DNA of 64,000 nucleotides from Ascidia mentula (taxonomy: Eukaryota > Chordata > Ascidiacea > Phlebobranchia > Ascidiidae). The stretch lies in contig OX387205.1 of NCBI GenBank assembly GCA_947561715.1, positions 1,493,001-1,557,000 on the forward strand, read 5' to 3'. Positions 1-12,517 of the stretch are shown here, piece by piece; the stretch's first letter is position 1, and the number at the start of each line of letters is the position of its first letter. The notes under the pieces are model-generated. The model was not told where the DNA came from and did not search any database. It saw nothing but the letters and a program-made list of their open reading frames with translations. Both the position numbers and the translations under genes were made by a program.

Positions 1-666
1 TGTATATTTCACTGTGTAACTGCACTCTTTGGTGTCAAGAGTGTTTGCTGTTCATTGTGCCAACGAACCTGCTGCGGACAAAAAAAAACATTCTTCAAAT
101 AAAACCATACTGAGTGTTTATTTTGTAAAATCGCGAACCCTAAAAGAAGGAAGTTATTTAAAGTCAAAAACGACATCCGGATACTGCAGAAAAATGTGAA
201 CACAATCACAATATAAAGTTATGGCAGAACGACAAGACCAAATACAATTAAAATGCTGACAGTTTTACGCACAATCCACGGGTTACATGGGGTTATTTGC
301 TGACGATTTATTGTGGCTTAATCAGCGTAGAAACGGAAGCCATTATTTTATAAACACGTATGTCACAGTGACATAGGAAGAACTAAAGCATACGCAATTT
401 TGCAAGCAATAAAAAGTTTAAAAAGGATGCAAGAGATGTTTTTGGTAAGGTGTTCAACAAACGGCTTTAAATTATTCTTAATTAATATCATTTTTACTTG
501 CACATTTTAGCTTGGCCGCTCAAAGTTAAGTTACAACAAAAAATGGAAGATTTCTATGCGTTCAGCCGCTCGAACCAGTGTGAAGTAAAAATCATTTGAC
601 GGCCTACGACGTCCACAAGCACCAAGCTCGACAAAATGTCTGACAACACCACAGTGCATAGAAATC
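1..666. other. 3' flank of the mitoguardin gene
   Basis: Apart from candidate poly(A) hexamers I see no coding exon, RNA gene or repeat here. It probably holds the mitoguardin 3' untranslated region at its right end and intergenic DNA. Confidence 0.5.
307..312 (-). terminator. Candidate poly(A) signal of the mitoguardin gene
   Basis: Reads AATAAA on the minus strand, about 355 bases beyond the stop codon at 667. It is the first canonical hexamer I noticed downstream; another lies near 117. The cleavage site itself cannot be placed. Confidence 0.4.
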
Positions 667-3600
667 TTATCCTCTGACGTCATCGAGTGCGGGCGTGTGC
701 AAATACAAGAGAAGACTCTCGAACTTTTCTCTCGTTAATTTAAGAATATCGTCGGCCATCTGGGAGTTGGATGTGTAGCGAACACAATCGAAGTTGAAGA
801 GGTCGCGTAAAAAGCTGATCACCTCTTCCTACAAAATCAACAACACCGATGGTAATTTACAGTGGAAAAATTATGTTAGATGAAGTTTTGTAAGGTTTTC
901 ATGATATTCCGTTATTACGCTTAGTTTAAAAACGATTCCAAAATTTCACAATTGGAAAAATATTTAAAATACGTCAATGACGTCAGGGTTTCATGATATA
1001 AAACATTTCGTTGAAAAAAAGATTGCAAATTATTTGTACTTCCAATTTCGACTGTTTCCAGATTAACCAGTTGTTGTTAACCGGTGCGAAATTTCCTATT
1101 AGTGGAAAATTATAGGGTTGTAGGTGGGTAATTAGTCGGCACCGAAATATACAAAAGAATATGGAAAAAGTGCTACAGTTAAATTCTTAGTTAACAAATT
1201 TAAATACCAGTGGGAAATAAGGATACGTTTAAACTTGAAGTGGGAAATGATATAAAAAAAGTTAAGAACCACTGAGTTAAACCGAATCCGGAACTTTCCC
1301 TAAAAACCAAGGGTCGTTTATTCAATTGAACCCACCTTAAACCGCTCACAAACGTCCTTGAGACGACCTTCAGGTCCCAAAAATCCCCAAGCCAACACAG
1401 GCGATACGTGGTCACTGATATCGTACAGATGAGCGATGAAACCGTCCTGGTGCATCAGACGACTTCGTTTGGCCTTTAACACCGACCACACAGCAGCCGA
1501 TAAAGCCTGAAACGTGGGGAAACCCCGGTTTTAAAAAGTTGCACCTCAGTTTGTAAGTCCGCAATTTTTCGTCGGTGAAAAAGAAAAAAACATTTATTTT
1601 GCCTGATTTTGTTATGGCCAGAAAAGAGAATATCTTTTTGAAAACAAAATGCATGCAAAAAGCTGATGTCGTACATTGCGCAGAAATGTTTATACATCAC
1701 ATGTTTAAAAAGCGTTGTCTTCTGAAAGCGGCGAAATAATTTACGCAACCCTTAGTATCACAACAAACAAATATACAAATTCGCACCAGTTTTCATATTT
1801 TATAAACCTAGCCCAGTGGCTGAGTTACCAGTTGCACTGATCACAGCTTACAAGTCGAAACACCGTGCACCTATCTGCAGCTCTCAGTTTGTTCTTTATT
1901 CAAGTCAACATATCCTACCGATTCTTTCAAGGAGTCTGCCAACCATCTGTTCTGCATGATGGACGTTAAAGTACTTGGTGGGTTGGTGAGGTCATCAAAC
2001 GCATCCATGATCAGAAAGTCGAGGACGATATCGTAAAAAGAAAGTTGAACAACCTACAATAATGAGGTATTGTTAAATCACAATGAGCCAAACGACGTCT
2101 TTAATTGAGTTGATTGGTGGACGGATGGATAACTTTTGTGGGGTCAATATTCCCTATATTGCTTCTAACCAAATACTTCTTCAGCATTTGAGCGATTCCA
2201 ACGAACCAAAATAACCACACGGCAACATTACCATACAAGTACTTGATCTTTGTAAACCACTACAATATGGGAGGCCGTACAAATATACATAATGTGTGTA
2301 TTATATAAACATTGGTGCTAAAACAACACAAAAAAACACACTCTTATAAATAAGGACAGTGTTGGCATCCTTCGACCCCTTTGAGTCAACTCTATATTCT
2401 CACCCGTCTATCTTTCAGTTCCTCTTCGATCTTAACCCAATTTACCGGGTCGTTAACAAACTCAATCAAGCGTGCAAATGCACTCCGAAAATCGTCGATG
2501 TTGCGCTCGGCTGCGCACAATATACATTCCATCATGCAACGCCCAGATTCGATCAACCAATCACGAACCGTCGTGTCCTCCAACATGACCTGTAAAAGTA
2601 TTGCTTTTTATCCACATCGCTTTAATATTGGATGGCGACGTGGAAATCACTACTAGGAAAGAGTGAAAAACCGGTCATAAATACTTTGTTTCGGCTGATA
2701 TACGAGGACCATATGAAATATTAGTAGTGCAGATACAGTATATACATAATTTTATATACATCTACTTTATACAAAGTGTAAGTAATAGAGCCAACAATAA
2801 AATATTTGTGTTTCTTGTGCGACTTACAGTCAATCCACTTCTGACGCAGTGAAGTTTGGCGAGAAATTCATCGTCAGAAAAACAATCGAGGAGATCTGAT
2901 CTGTGGAAATTAAACAGAATGTGAGAAAACAATAACTTCTGCACAACACAAGATTGTATGAGACTTATCGTATACAGTATTAAGAAAGCAGAAAATGGTG
3001 TATATTGACGTTTTAGACAATGTTAGTTTCCAGTGCAAAAACACAGAACACCCTCAACAATATCAGCTCTCACTATTTTAAATGCAAAAAATGCTTTTTA
3101 TGATGACTCTTGGTCGAAACAGTTTGGACTGTGTGTAGCACACAGAGTATGTTTATATTGACAACAATTAATCGTCCAAATAAGGCGTTCTTCCATTGTA
3201 TTCACACAACCTACACTCACATTACATCGTGTACGTGTATGAAAAGTATGAAAGGTACCACAAAGTGGAAATCTCTGTGCTTGCCTGGTTAAAAGCTGGA
3301 CTACAACCGCCAGCTGCACTGATGAGCCCTTATAGGGCGAAACAGTGAGTACACGACTGTCCGCAGCTCTCAACGAGTATTATGACTCATTTGCAAAGAT
3401 ACGAAAGTAAAAACACACCTCATAGTTCTGCATTCGACATCCCCGCGCTCAACTGCTTCCAACGCTTTCTCGTAAACCAACAACCTTGTGTGAGCAATTT
3501 CGTCGCTTCGAGTATCCAGAAACTGCAAATGAGAGGATATTTTAACCAAATAAGAGACAATATCTTCATATCCTTCACGTAAAACGAACCTCGCGCGCTG

Positions 3601-6600
3601 ATACGTAGGATTCATTGGATTCTGAATCTTCGTCGGATAGATCGTCGAACCCGGTTAGCGTCATATCCGTATCTGAACCTATGGTAACAATAAAACAATG
3701 GGGAGGTAAGGAAATGAATGCAAATAAGTCAATAGGCAATACGTATCCACTACAAATGACCTTTCCAGCAAAGTCGATATAATTATTGCCAGAACAGCCG
3801 TATTGCAGCAATAAAACATGCCTGGCAATATCAGAAGTAATTTATTAAAAGTGTTCAAACATTCACACATATGACTGAATAACTTGCAGTCCACCATATG
3901 TTGTTAGTACAAATAACAACACTAAGTAAGAAACGTGGTATTAGCGCCAGCCCAAGAAAAATGCTCTATGCCATAAGTTACTGGTTAAGTCATTGGCGTA
4001 AGTTTAGGTCGCTATTTTATTGCTAGGCCTAAAGGTTCTGTGGCGATCGTATTCGTATCCGACTCGTCCAATGAGCGCAAGGTCGTTTATCGGTTTTATC
4101 TTTCTCAATGAACTGAAAACGAAACCCTTTTTTTAATCGAGATTGCATTTCACGAATGAAGAGTTACGTGCTGTGGTGATTAAATAATCCCACGTCACGA
4201 TTAATAGAAATGAGCTACGATGCATTGCACTATCCCACCACACGTAAACACAGTTTAGAAACATGACATAACACCTTGCGTCTACAGGCTAAGAACTAAC
4301 TGCACTGATGACCTTATTACAATTTCACCGGCTGCTGTGACCTACATACCTGTGCCACTATGTGGATACAACATGGAGTCGAATGCATCTTGAAGGTGCT
4401 GAGCATGTTCGATGATGGACTGAAGTTGTTCCTCGAACAATGCTGGGCTTCTTCCATCACCGATCTAATAAGATTTCCTTGTTGGGTGATTTTTTTTGGG
4501 ACAGAAGTAGGATTGTGGTCATACAGAAACGTTTCATCACAAACATTATAAAAATATGCCTGATTGTGTCAAACCAATGTTAAGACAATTTTGACAGCAA
4601 ATGTAACAAGGAAGGAAATAACAAAAATATTAACACTGATACCAGCATTGGAAGGCTTACATAAAAGGAAATATACCGAAACCATAAACAAGAAGAAGAC
4701 AAGTGATAGACTTAAACGGGAGATGTAAAAACAACCAACATTGAAATCATTTTGAGGGAGGGAAGTCATCAGATGTCGCGCGTTTCCTTTAATTTGAGAG
4801 ATTGATTGATGGATGAAAGATTTCTCATCAAACTTTCGATGAAAGTTGAAAGAGAGAAGGAAAAGTTGGATGAAAGAAACGTTTTAGCAGCAGAGAAAAT
4901 CATGCAAGAATGCAAATAAGGTTTAGGGAAAAAAGATCCTTGTTTCTGAAGAAAATCAATACACTTTATGCACAGAAAAATCATCAAAACAGGATTTCTA
5001 CAAAAATCTAACAAAAAAAACACCTGCAAAATGTGAAAAATTATAACTTAATGAACAAATAAAGTGGCAAGATCATAAATTTTAAACCTACACAAAAAAC
5101 ACCAAATATTGAATGTGAAATAGTTACCTTGTGTGTTTCAAGCTCATGCAGAAGTTCGTCTAAGTGACCTTCAGATTGGGAATAATAATTGTTATTTTGT
5201 CCTTTTCCTGCTTCAAATGATGTGGAAAATGAGTTGGATCTTAACATGGACGACCTGCAAACAAAATACTCAATCAAAACTTTTTACTCCAAACACCCAC
5301 TACCACATTCAATATGTTAAGTCTCAAGTCTTTTCCAACAAAATATGTACACGTAATAAATGGAAAAAACAACGGTAACATTACCTCGACAAATTTCTTT
5401 GCAGTCTCTCTTCTACACCGTTTTGTGGCCTTGATTCATCATCAGAATAAAACTTTAATGACTTTCTTTTATTCTGCGTATGTGAGTTTCTAAAGAAGGG
5501 TTTTGTATGTACAATATACAATGACGAAAGTACTTGAAATGAAGTAACTATCACTGACATACCTGGGAGTTTGAGAGTTGGAACCATTCTGGAGAATCGA
5601 TGAAGCCTCTTCCCATTTGTGAAGAGCTTTTTCAAAAGAGTCGACCCCTGGCGATAAGATTAACAAAGTAGCTTCTTTAATTTATTATTAAGAGAAAAAT
5701 CATATTCTAGAAATTAAAAAAACAAGTATATTTAGGGACATTCACATGTTTACAGTAGAGTAATAAACATAATTGTTTGTACCTTCCTGATATAGGACTT
5801 CTATTTGATAAAAACTTTCATCATCTGTGGGTAATGGTATTCTTCCATGTCTTAAAAAAATAGGTTTATGATCACTGCAGAGAATTCGAGCACATAATTT
5901 ATCTTACAGTGACTCAAAGTAAAGTAGTTTTAAAAAATGTTTGTCAGTTTTTTTTGAACAAACAAACCCCTGGTTACACACAACGATTACAAGTGTACCT
6001 TGAGTTTTTGATGCTGCTAACTGCAGACGATGATGATGTGAAACTGTTTAAAAGTGAATTGCGTCGCCGTCTTCTGGCCCTCTTGTGTTTAACACTTCTT
6101 GGGGCTGAAAATGCAAATCTTATAAACTTTCTGCAATATGGAAAGTGGATTTTAATGGTGCTTCTGTGATGAAAGACCTTTGCGATGCAGAATTATATAA
6201 TGATTGTAATTTTGATAAGCAATGTGGAGCCAATAATATGAATTGTGTATAAGCTGCAGAGACCTTTTAGGTCGAAACAGTGGCCATCTGTCTGCAGCTT
6301 ATACACGATTGTAATTTTGTTTGCATTTTGTTTTCATGCACATCCTTCGCACATGCGACAAAAAATTTCTGTGACAAAACGTCATTATCATTGTCTTTGT
6401 ATTTTCCATTTTATCAACTGGTTAAAAAAGTTGTGTATGTACCAGATTGGAAAAAATAACAAAAATTGACCATTTTGCAAAAATTTACCTATAATTCACA
6501 CAACATAAATTAGCCAATGCAATAACATCCAAAAAAAAAACGCTAGGATCGTCCGCACACACACAATAAACGATTGATCGCCGAAAAAATTCCTCCCACC

Positions 6601-7005
6601 AAACTTTTCAATCTGGTGTATGTATTACATACATGAATTAGCTGTGCTTGTTACTGGCTCTTTGGGTCTCTGTTTTAGCTTTTTTCGCTTTGCAGAAAGC
6701 AACATATGTTCCTCATCTTTTTGCCTTGAAAATTTTTTTTGTTTTCTCCTGAAGAAATATTAAGTTAACAAATTCAGTACAAAATCAAAAATGTTTGGAA
6801 TCTAGTCAAACATTTAACACTAAAAAGATCATTACAAAGCCAAACAAAAATGAAAAAGCAACACAAACCTTCTGAAATAATTTGCTGTTGATAAAACGGT
6901 CAGCAATCCTGCCAAAGATGCCGCAACGATGGCACTTCTCTTTAAAGTTAATGAAGACGGAATTGGAAAACTTTTAAAAATTTGCCATACGTCGAACCAC
7001 GGCAT
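667..7005 (-). CDS. miga: Mitoguardin (MIGA/FAM73 family), complete 15-exon gene
   Basis: Exons in transcript order: 7005-6869, 6748-6633, 6104-5999, 5850-5783, 5647-5563, 5489-5385, 5254-5128, 4464-4350, 3678-3590, 3522-3419, 2900-2828, 2589-2404, 2053-1919, 1506-1336, 828-667. All junctions keep frame and give 592 residues, close to vertebrate MIGA proteins. The start is the ATG at 7005 (MPWFDVWQ). A hydrophobic helix at about residues 13-35 followed by basic residues is the N-terminal membrane anchor. Family landmarks are FEKALHKWEEA, LLDCFSDDEFLAKLHC, FYDIVLDFLIMDAFDDL, DHVSPVLAWGFLGP and VRYTSNSQMADDILKL near the C terminus. Known family role: outer-mitochondrial-membrane protein promoting mitochondrial fusion and, through a FFAT motif, ER contact. 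Residues about 309-316 (SYVSARE, after an acidic stretch) sit where vertebrate MIGA2 has its FFAT motif. Ordinary single-copy housekeeping-type gene; no sign of decay. Confidence 0.95.
1830..1883 (+). ncRNA. Decayed hammerhead-like copy
   Basis: CTGATCA replaces CTGATGA, stem II no longer pairs well, but GTCGAAACA and the flanking GTTGCA/TGCAGC arms remain. In a mitoguardin intron, opposite strand. Confidence 0.45.
3095..3140 (+). ncRNA. Decayed hammerhead-like copy
   Basis: ATGATGA (first core base changed), a poor stem II, then GGTCGAAACAGTTTGG and ACTG pairing for stem III. Core altered, so presumably inactive. Lies about 200 bases upstream of the intact copy at 3312. Confidence 0.4.
3312..3368 (+). 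ncRNA. Type I hammerhead ribozyme motif, core intact
   Basis: Stem I AGCTGC (3312-3317) pairs with GCAGCT (3363-3368), with one A-C mismatch next to the cleavage site. Core CTGATGA is 3319-3325, stem II GCCCT/AGGGC with a three-base loop is 3326-3338, GAAA is 3339-3342, stem III CAGT/ACTG is 3343-3359, and the cleavage triplet GTC is 3359-3361. All conserved core bases of the hammerhead family are present. It lies antisense to a mitoguardin intron. Self-cleavage is inferred from the fold, not shown. Confidence 0.75.
4294..4345 (+). ncRNA. Very decayed hammerhead-like copy
   Basis: AACTGCACTGATGACC survives but GAAA and the closing arm are not recognisable. Listed only because it matches the family at the conserved 5' part. 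Confidence 0.25.
6245..6306 (+). ncRNA. Hammerhead-family copy with deleted core
   Basis: Perfect 14-bp outer arms (GTGTATAAGCTGCA at 6245-6258 and its complement at 6293-6306), stem II GACCTTTTAGGTC and GAAACAG all match the intact copy at 27240. Five bases of the core (CTGAT) are missing, so it cannot cleave as a hammerhead. Confidence 0.65.
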
Positions 7006-9136
7006 TTCATGGAAGTTCAAGGTCGATCTTTTGCAATTACAAAAACTTTAACCTTGCATCACCATCACGCGAAAAAGGGCTTTTTCTGGTGATTTCCCGT
7101 TGTGTGATTTCCATAAGAAACAAATAAATTTGTGTTTTTGTATTGCGTAATAAAATATTATGTTTCTTGCATACTAAAATATAACTTTAAAAACGAATAA
7201 TAAAGATACAAGAGAATTGTGAATTTTTTTTGCGCACCCCGCATACTAATTTGCAATCTTTTTAGCTAAGTGGTGAATTTATTGGATTTGCATTTTGATC
7301 CAAGAATGCTGTTTTAGTATTCTATGGTTTAATTGACAAAATGACTCATTATATGGTATGTTGTGATACAGCGAAAATGATTTAAATGTGGGCATACGAG
7401 TTTTGTTGCAGAAAACAGTCACGCGTAATAAGATTTCTATGATATGCTCCTGTGGGAAGTGGGACAGATGCTAAACAATGCGTGATGGCATCACATCCTA
7501 TTTGTTATGCGGTGCAATGTTTTGTTGGTGTTTGACCTGTAACAATTCATCTGTGCAGTTTTGTTGTGAAGGATTGATGGACAAAATAAATACATGGATA
7601 TATAAACAGGAAGACAGGTTTGAACACAGCCGTTGATGCAAAAGTGCTTCTGTTTTATTTTGTTACAAGCCGTTGAGGGGATTGTCTAAAGATCGATGGT
7701 AGCATTGTGACGTAACATTAATCACGCGGTGGGATGCGGACGAGCGCATCGTTCGCGTTTTCCGGTCGATCTGGCGAACATTGAATAGCTTCGAAACACG
7801 TATGCAAAGCATTGTGGCAAACAAGCAGACTTACCTGCTGGTAGTTCGTGATTCTCCAACAGCAACACTCGATGTATTTGCACAGAGAAGGGCAGCGGGT
7901 TTTGATCGCGAAAGCATGAATAATACAGGAGAGAGTTACTCAAGGGCAGACACAGGTCGGCACTTTACGTCGTTTAAGTTTCTGTGCAGTTTAATGGAGG
8001 GCATGTAGAAATGTCACGAGCCATTCCGAAATTTTACGACCCGTTTCGTTTTTACCCAACCCGGATTTTACAAATCGACGCATTGGGACCCAAATTTTCA
8101 AACGGACAAACTAAAGCACAAACGGTGTACAACGCCTACAGGCTCAGAAGTTTATGTATATATTATGTATGTTTGGAAACTACAGTTTACATTTGTGACG
8201 TCATATAGAAACCGATGACGGCTTCACGGCGAAAAATATTTTTGTGTAAAATCAACATCCACAGATCTGTCTGCTACGAACTTTTGATAAGAACACCGTT
8301 TGTGACGTCTTTGAATATTAAGTAAGGTGTTTCTGTGGAGTGAGTTATTCGAAACCACGTTAAATTATATTTGGAACAACAGCGAAATGATGTAAATTAC
8401 TGCGGTTTAATCGATCTGGTTTTAATATATACTTGGCATCTACTGTATTGATATGTCAGAGCAGGCTTGTCAACATAACGCATTTGCGCTCGCATTACAT
8501 CGAAACAGTGCATTGTGACATCAATGCAGGAAACGGTGGTTTTAATTCTGACTCCGTGTGTCAAAATCCTTTACATTCTGGTTTACATGCGTGTTGGGCG
8601 TTTTGTTTTACCTTTGATTTGTCACTGATTTTGTGGGGTTCAAGATAGTAAAATCGTCAGTTTACACTAGTTTATAAATTTTTTATCAAATTATTAAACG
8701 TGCTGTGTCAGTCTTTATATGTCAACGAACTTAATTCTCTTGATTTGGCATTCTTTTATAAAAGACTGACTTTTGTATTCAAAAATGCGCACTAGCTTTC
8801 GCGAGTACCTCTCGCTTCATCAGGTTTAAAAAAGTCTCAAAGGGAATTAAGTTGGTAATTTTTTTATGCAGCCCAGATTTCTTGTGGTAACAAATAAGCG
8901 ACTCAGTTTCTTGTTGCTTTTAACGCTTACCTGGTTCCATGACCACATCTAAAATTGAGCCGCGGCCCAACAGTCTAAACTGACCAATATTTAGAAGTTT
9001 TATAAGTGGGTTGAATTCCTTTTTGATCACTGCAGTTAAAATAAATAGACAAGTGAATAAGATCTAACCCCGGTTTAAACGCTTTGTGACGCAGATACTG
9101 ATTGTAGTTTTGTTTAATTTGTGTTTTCACGCCAGC
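7006..9136. other. Intergenic region between divergent genes
   Basis: Lies between the 5' ends of mitoguardin (minus) and the six-module membrane protein gene (plus), so it should hold both promoters. No open frame here resembles a known protein. The only structure I recognise is the dispersed repeat at 8789-8824. No convincing TATA box was found for either gene. Confidence 0.6.
8789..8824. repeat. Dispersed hairpin repeat, copy 1
   Basis: Contains AGCTTTCGCGAG, a short spacer, then CTCGCTTCATCAGG. The CGCGAG and CTCGC parts can pair. A related block occurs at 32378-32414. Nearby inverted sequences (GTCAGTCTTTATA at 8707 and its complement near 8756-8770) suggest a small mobile element, but its ends are not clear. 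Confidence 0.5.
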
Positions 9137-12100
9137 ATGTCCTTTGCGCAAGCGACGAGAACGCTTGTAGTTCTGTCACTCTGCGTTTCACTCTCATCAA
9201 CCCAAGATGTCGTCACCTCTCCTCAAGCAACTTCACCCACAATGCCTTCACCAGGTAACAACACGTAAACAACCGCGGGCTTGTTTGAACTCCACATAAC
9301 CCCGCACTTTCAGTTGTAGAAATCGAAACGACTCAAGAAGCCACGAAAGCAAATGATGACGTCACAACGCAACCAGGTTTTGAGACGACTGCGGCAGAGG
9401 TGACGTCACAGGTGCCCGCGCCGGACGATTCTTTGTGCATCAAAGCTTACGGAACCTGTTTAACAAAAGATGAAGGGGAAAAGTGCGCGGACGATCATGC
9501 AGCTGTTCCAGGGATTTGTGGAAAACCACAGTTGATTTGTTGTGTTCCAAGTAGGTGGATTTTTAATCTTAGTTGAAAGGTTTTTGTGACAATATTATTT
9601 CCGCAAAACAAAGCGACTCATGTTGTAGTAAAGGGAATGCTATGTTTGATGTATCGGTTGTATTATGTATATCAATCATACTTAATGACACAGCGTGAAC
9701 ATCGATGACATAGTGATGGGTGGTAATGTGCAAGCCAGTAATGACAAAATGTAAATCCTTCTTTACGAATTGAAATAACTGACAAATCGCAAACCAGAAT
9801 CGTCCTTTAGCACAATTTTACAAGGAGGGTTTGAAACCAACGATTAAGTAAGGTGTAGACTCACATTTGTTGCTCTCAACTTTTGGCTCTTCATACCTCA
9901 ACAGAGGACGTTACAAATAAGATTGCAAGCCAATGTAAATCGCAGCCTTTCTTTATGCCATCGGCAATAACATGACATTGTTTATCGCAAGCTCCTTCAC
10001 TTTTCGTTATGGAATTACTGGTGACCGATGTTTAATCTTCAAAAAATATTCGGCCTTTTCATAGGAATACATTTAATTAAACGCAGGTCAAAAGGAGGAA
10101 TCGACTTGGTTTCAATCAGATGGAAGTTGTACGTTAGCATACGGAGTATGTCAGATTGACAGCACGCCGTGTAACGGGGTTTACGACCAAGCACAGTGCG
10201 GAGGTCCGGATATAAGGATGTGCTGCTCGCCAAGTAAGTATTGCACACGTGGTGTGCGTAGGGCCACGCGCTGATCTATCAATTGTTGTCATTTGAAAGT
10301 TGTGAGTTAAGTTCTTGGAAATAAAGGTTTCAAACAAATTACAGCCGATTGTTGCTTAGTTTTGTTTCGACAATAAATAAGGAGATACAAAGCTATAGCT
10401 GTCATCCCTTTCTTGACACTGGTTGAGTTAGATACCAACATTTATAAGTTTGTTATCGCTAAACATTTATACTTAGAAATTTGGAAGTAAACCCCATCTC
10501 TTTCTTGGTTAAACTGCACGTTATTTGTGTACACGTGAATAACAACGAGATTATTGTCGCAGACGCAGAAGAAGTATCGTCATGGTCGGCTGGCGATGAA
10601 CCTTGCCAGCAAGCCCTAGGTGTTTGTCAACACGGATCCAACCCATGCCAGGGAACTTACCAAACTGGAACCTGCGGAGGACCGACTTTAAGAAGATGCT
10701 GTCTTCCCAGTGAGTTTCCGTGCAAACCGTTGCCACTCAACGAGCTATATTTGCATTGTGACGTCATGCAGGTGTGAGCCAGCAGCAGACATGGAGGACA
10801 TTGGACGAAGGATGTGACGAGAAGTGGGGGGTTTGCCAAGCGGATCATTCACCTTGCGATGGCGGAAGTTACGTCACGGGTTTGTGCGGCGGACCGGAAG
10901 TGAGGCAATGTTGCGCTCCATGTGAGTTTTTCATCGTGGATTAAAAAGGTTTGCGAATTTACAACGACTTCCGTACTTTTGATGCAGCTGACGTCACCGT
11001 CAGCGGCTGGTCAAGCTTGGAAGCCACCTGTATGACGTCATTCGGCGAGTGCGTACATGCGGGCATTCACTGTAACGGAACCAAGTCTTCCACAATGTGT
11101 CAGGGTCCCGCTTACCGCGTCTGCTGTGAGCTTGGTAAGATCGACTGAAGCCTTAGTTTAAGCACGCTTAACCCAGCCCGTTTTGTTCGCAGGAGAATCG
11201 GTCGTAGCTTCGTGGCAAGAATACGATGTGGAATGCAAGACATCGCGCGGTGTTTGTCAGCATACGTCATCACCGTGTGACGGTGTTTTTGATACGAGCA
11301 AAGCGTGCGGGGGACCCCCGGAAAGAAAATGCTGCGTTGCCCCGGCAACAGGTACCTGTGTAACCAGTTATGAAATAATTGATAAACCTTGGGAAAAAAA
11401 GTCTCATATTAAGCTGTAGACAGGTGGCCACTGTTTCGAACTGGAATGTCTCACCGGTGTAGCTGGTGATTGTAGCACAGAACTAGCTTTTAAACAAGCA
11501 GGCAAAGTTTCCACTTTTGCTTGCTAGTTCAGGGCTATAGTCTACAACTGCACTGATGAGACGTTTCAGGTCGAAACAGTGCGCACAACTGCCTGCATCT
11601 CAATCATTATCGCCTTTTGCTTCTGTAAGTCATATTGACCAACACTTTCACACACGGCATATACCAAGGGTTAATGATGAAACTACTTATATTGCAGCAC
11701 CTCCAAAGACGGTACCGAAAGCTGGTTCCGATAACACCTCGAAAGGTCGTTCAAGGTCGACGATCTTGTTGGTGACGAGCGGACTCTTGTTGGCCGTTTC
11801 CCTCGCTCTGTTGCTACTGTTTCTCTGGAAGAGGGTAAGACCCAATATTCCCCTTTGTTCACGCTTGCAACGACACCAAAAATTATCCAATTCTTATTCG
11901 GTTTTATTACTGTCGATTAGCAAGTGCGTGATTTCAAGAAAGCAAAATCTTATCATGCTCAACATGATTTTTTAACAACTTCACTTAGCAGCTGGGCCAC
12001 TGTTCCTACATAATACTGGTCTCTATGCTTTTACAAATTAACTTAAAAGTTACAACCCAGGTCCCTCTTAACACAGCAAGGATAAAAGTAGTAGAAGCGG

Positions 12101-12517
12101 GCGTCAATACACTAACTAATGTACCGACAGAGTGCTGGTAACGATTATGCAAAAAAACGTGACCGAGTTAAAAAGTAACGGTTCAGAATGTATTAAAAGG
12201 CGTTACGTTGGGCAAGCGTGAAAACTACAAGGTGGAAAACTTGAATGTTGAAAAGTGGGATTTAAATTTAGAAAATAAGTCGTCATTTGGGCAGCACAGA
12301 AACCAAACGTCTTTATCTTTTCTCAGGGATGTTTTTCTCGTACTTACAAACGCGTCAAGGACGACAACTGGTACATGAGAAGCCGTAAGTATTGTGACGT
12401 AACAATTTACGGGAGTGTGACGTAAGTTGTTTCATGACGCATACACTTTGTGCAGAAAACGAAACCGACGAATCGGTGAACCTGACATCATGCGACGACC
12501 GGGTCAACTACGCGTGA
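9137..12517 (+). CDS. Type I membrane protein with six tandem six-cysteine modules
   Basis: Exons 9137-9254, 9314-9550, 10087-10233, 10563-10709, 10772-10921, 10988-11134, 11193-11351, 11698-11834, 12327-12384, 12456-12517 give 453 residues. Residues 1-22 are a signal peptide, followed by a Thr/Pro-rich stretch. Six modules follow, each ending exactly at an exon border; three exons are exactly 147 bases. Consensus: C-x6-C-x6to8-C-x8to11-C-(GGP)-x3-CC, with GVCQ around the second Cys and CGGP before the terminal CC. A hydrophobic helix lies at about 390-411, then a roughly 40-residue tail with YKRVKDDNWYMRS. The module resembles the G-x-C...C-x-G...CC segments attached to some invertebrate secreted hydrolases, but I cannot name it. 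Role inferred only: cell-surface binding. Convergent with the VWA/CUB gene downstream. Confidence 0.85.
11409..11604. mobile_element. Foldback element with two inverted hammerhead-like arms
   Basis: Left arm 11409-11462 reads as a degenerate hammerhead on the minus strand; right arm 11546-11604 is a near-complete one on the plus strand, with CTGATGA, GTCGAAACAGT and ACTG but GCC instead of GTC at the cleavage site. The inner region also has inverted pieces (GAACTAGC and GCTAGTTC). Sits in an intron of the six-module membrane protein. Confidence 0.6.
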
